Source: Brachybacterium sp. EE-P12 (GTDB taxonomy: Bacteria > Actinomycetota > Actinomycetes > Actinomycetales > Dermabacteraceae). Taken from it: a DNA stretch of 64,000 nt. The translations under genes and the position numbers were made by a program. The notes beneath the pieces are model-generated. The model did no database searches, was not told the DNA's origin, and worked only from the letters and a program-made list of their open reading frames with translations. This document shows positions 63,498-64,000 of the stretch, in pieces (the stretch's first letter is position 1; every line of letters begins with the position of its first letter). Location of the stretch: the NCBI RefSeq assembly GCF_003711805.1, contig NZ_QXCP01000006.1:333047-397046 (forward strand), given 5' to 3'.

Positions 63498-64000
63498 TTA
63501 CGGTCGCACTGCCCTGAGCTCGCGCCGCCATCTGCCTGGCCAACCATCGCGGACCCACGATGCGTGCGGTTCGTGATGGTGAGAGCCGAGCCACTCGACC
63601 TCTTCGATGGCTTGCTCGTGGCGCGCAGTCGCACGCTCCGCGACCTCGAAGGGGTCTTCCCAGCCGTAGCCCTCCAGTAGGGCGGCGGCGCGGGCATCGG
63701 CCTCGCGCCGATCGGTGGCACTAAGTTCGGGTATCGGGCGGATCGGAACAGGCACGGTCCATAGGAGGGCGTACGCGATGTCGCTGGCGGGGTCAGCGGG
63801 TCGTGCCGCGTCCCAGTCGAATAGTCCTACGGCGCGACCATCCAGCCAGGCGAAGTTCCCGGGTTTTGGGTCACCGTGGCACACCGTGATCGACGACGTG
63901 TGCGGAACGGACCAGCAGGCTTCTGTTGGTGGTGAATCGCCCCGGGTCTGGTGGAGGCTCTGAATCCACGGGAGGATGAGGAGCATGGCAGCACCGAGGA
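63498..64000 (-). CDS. Aminoglycoside phosphotransferase-like protein, C-terminal part
   Basis: The minus-strand frame is open through the right edge (in-frame codons before ATG 63986 have no stop), so the 5' end is outside. VCHGDPKPGNFAWLDGRAVG contains the catalytic HGD...N motif, and LFDWDAARPADPASDIAYAL the second metal-binding aspartate of the APH/choline kinase fold. Usual substrates are aminoglycosides or small alcohols; nothing here decides. The product ends with a basic tail LRAVRP. Repeat copy C follows the stop. Confidence 0.85.
   Translation of the reverse strand, partial: LGAAMLLILPWIQSLHQTRGDSPPTEACWSVPHTSSITVCHGDPKPGNFAWLDGRAVGLFDWDAARPADPASDIAYALLWTVPVPIRPIPELSATDRREADARAAALLEGYGWEDPFEVAERATARHEQAIEEVEWLGSHHHEPHASWVRDGWPGRWRRELRAVRP

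Overview
The window reads as the chromosome of a high-GC actinobacterium of the order Micrococcales, most like Brachybacterium/Dermabacteraceae. That placement is an inference from base composition, GTG starts, leaderless promoters, actinobacterial families (DUF3097, DUF6318, the DnaJ2/HrcA/CIRCE arrangement, a leucine-codon leader before leuA) and gene order. No rRNA operon and no complete tRNA is visible.

Positions 1-52743 are ordinary core chromosome. The order is: end of an M23 peptidase; lepA-MOSC-hemW; DUF4870 and DUF3097; CIRCE-hrcA-dnaJ-rsmE; an FMN reductase; the HIT-phoH-ybeY-CBS protein-era chain, whose stop and start codons mostly overlap; a DUF6318 lipoprotein plus PKD protein pair carrying a low-GC patch; an attenuator-controlled leuA; an EamA exporter opposite a LysR regulator; tam, thpR and ecsC; recO-uppS; a zinc-uptake block (zur, znuB, znuC, znuA with a Zur box); glyS; a tandem clpP pair with a PopR-like regulator; dusB-dgt-dnaG; a two-component system; a CHAD/cupin/MarR group; an MMPL exporter; a TIGR01777 epimerase; and an ABC sugar or glycerophosphodiester uptake operon with glpQ and a SorC-family regulator.

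At 52759-52798 the 3' half of a tRNA lies on the minus strand with no 5' half. This is the signature of an integration site, and the sequence changes there to a lower-GC accessory island that continues past the right edge. The island holds an excisionase-like gene, two truncated IS481-type transposases meeting head-on, a frameshifted chloramphenicol-exporter-like MFS gene with its own leader ORF and hairpin, a NIPSNAP-like protein, two diverged copies of a cis-prenyltransferase gene, a DUF2975/HTH pair, a NUDIX hydrolase, an intact IS21-family element, a nucleoside 2-deoxyribosyltransferase-like protein, a ParB-like protein flanked by a 14-bp direct repeat, a cytidine deaminase-ASCH fusion and the end of a phosphotransferase gene.

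The most unusual signal is a structured, roughly 125-nt intergenic element present three times in the island (56087-56211, 58017-58141, 63338-63463). Each copy lies just 3' of a minus-strand gene: the two cis-prenyltransferases and the phosphotransferase. It carries a conserved nested hairpin whose pairing is kept although the bases differ, and a second terminal palindrome. This gene-plus-structured-repeat layout recalls mobile cassettes, but no recombinase is visible in the window and the function is unproven.
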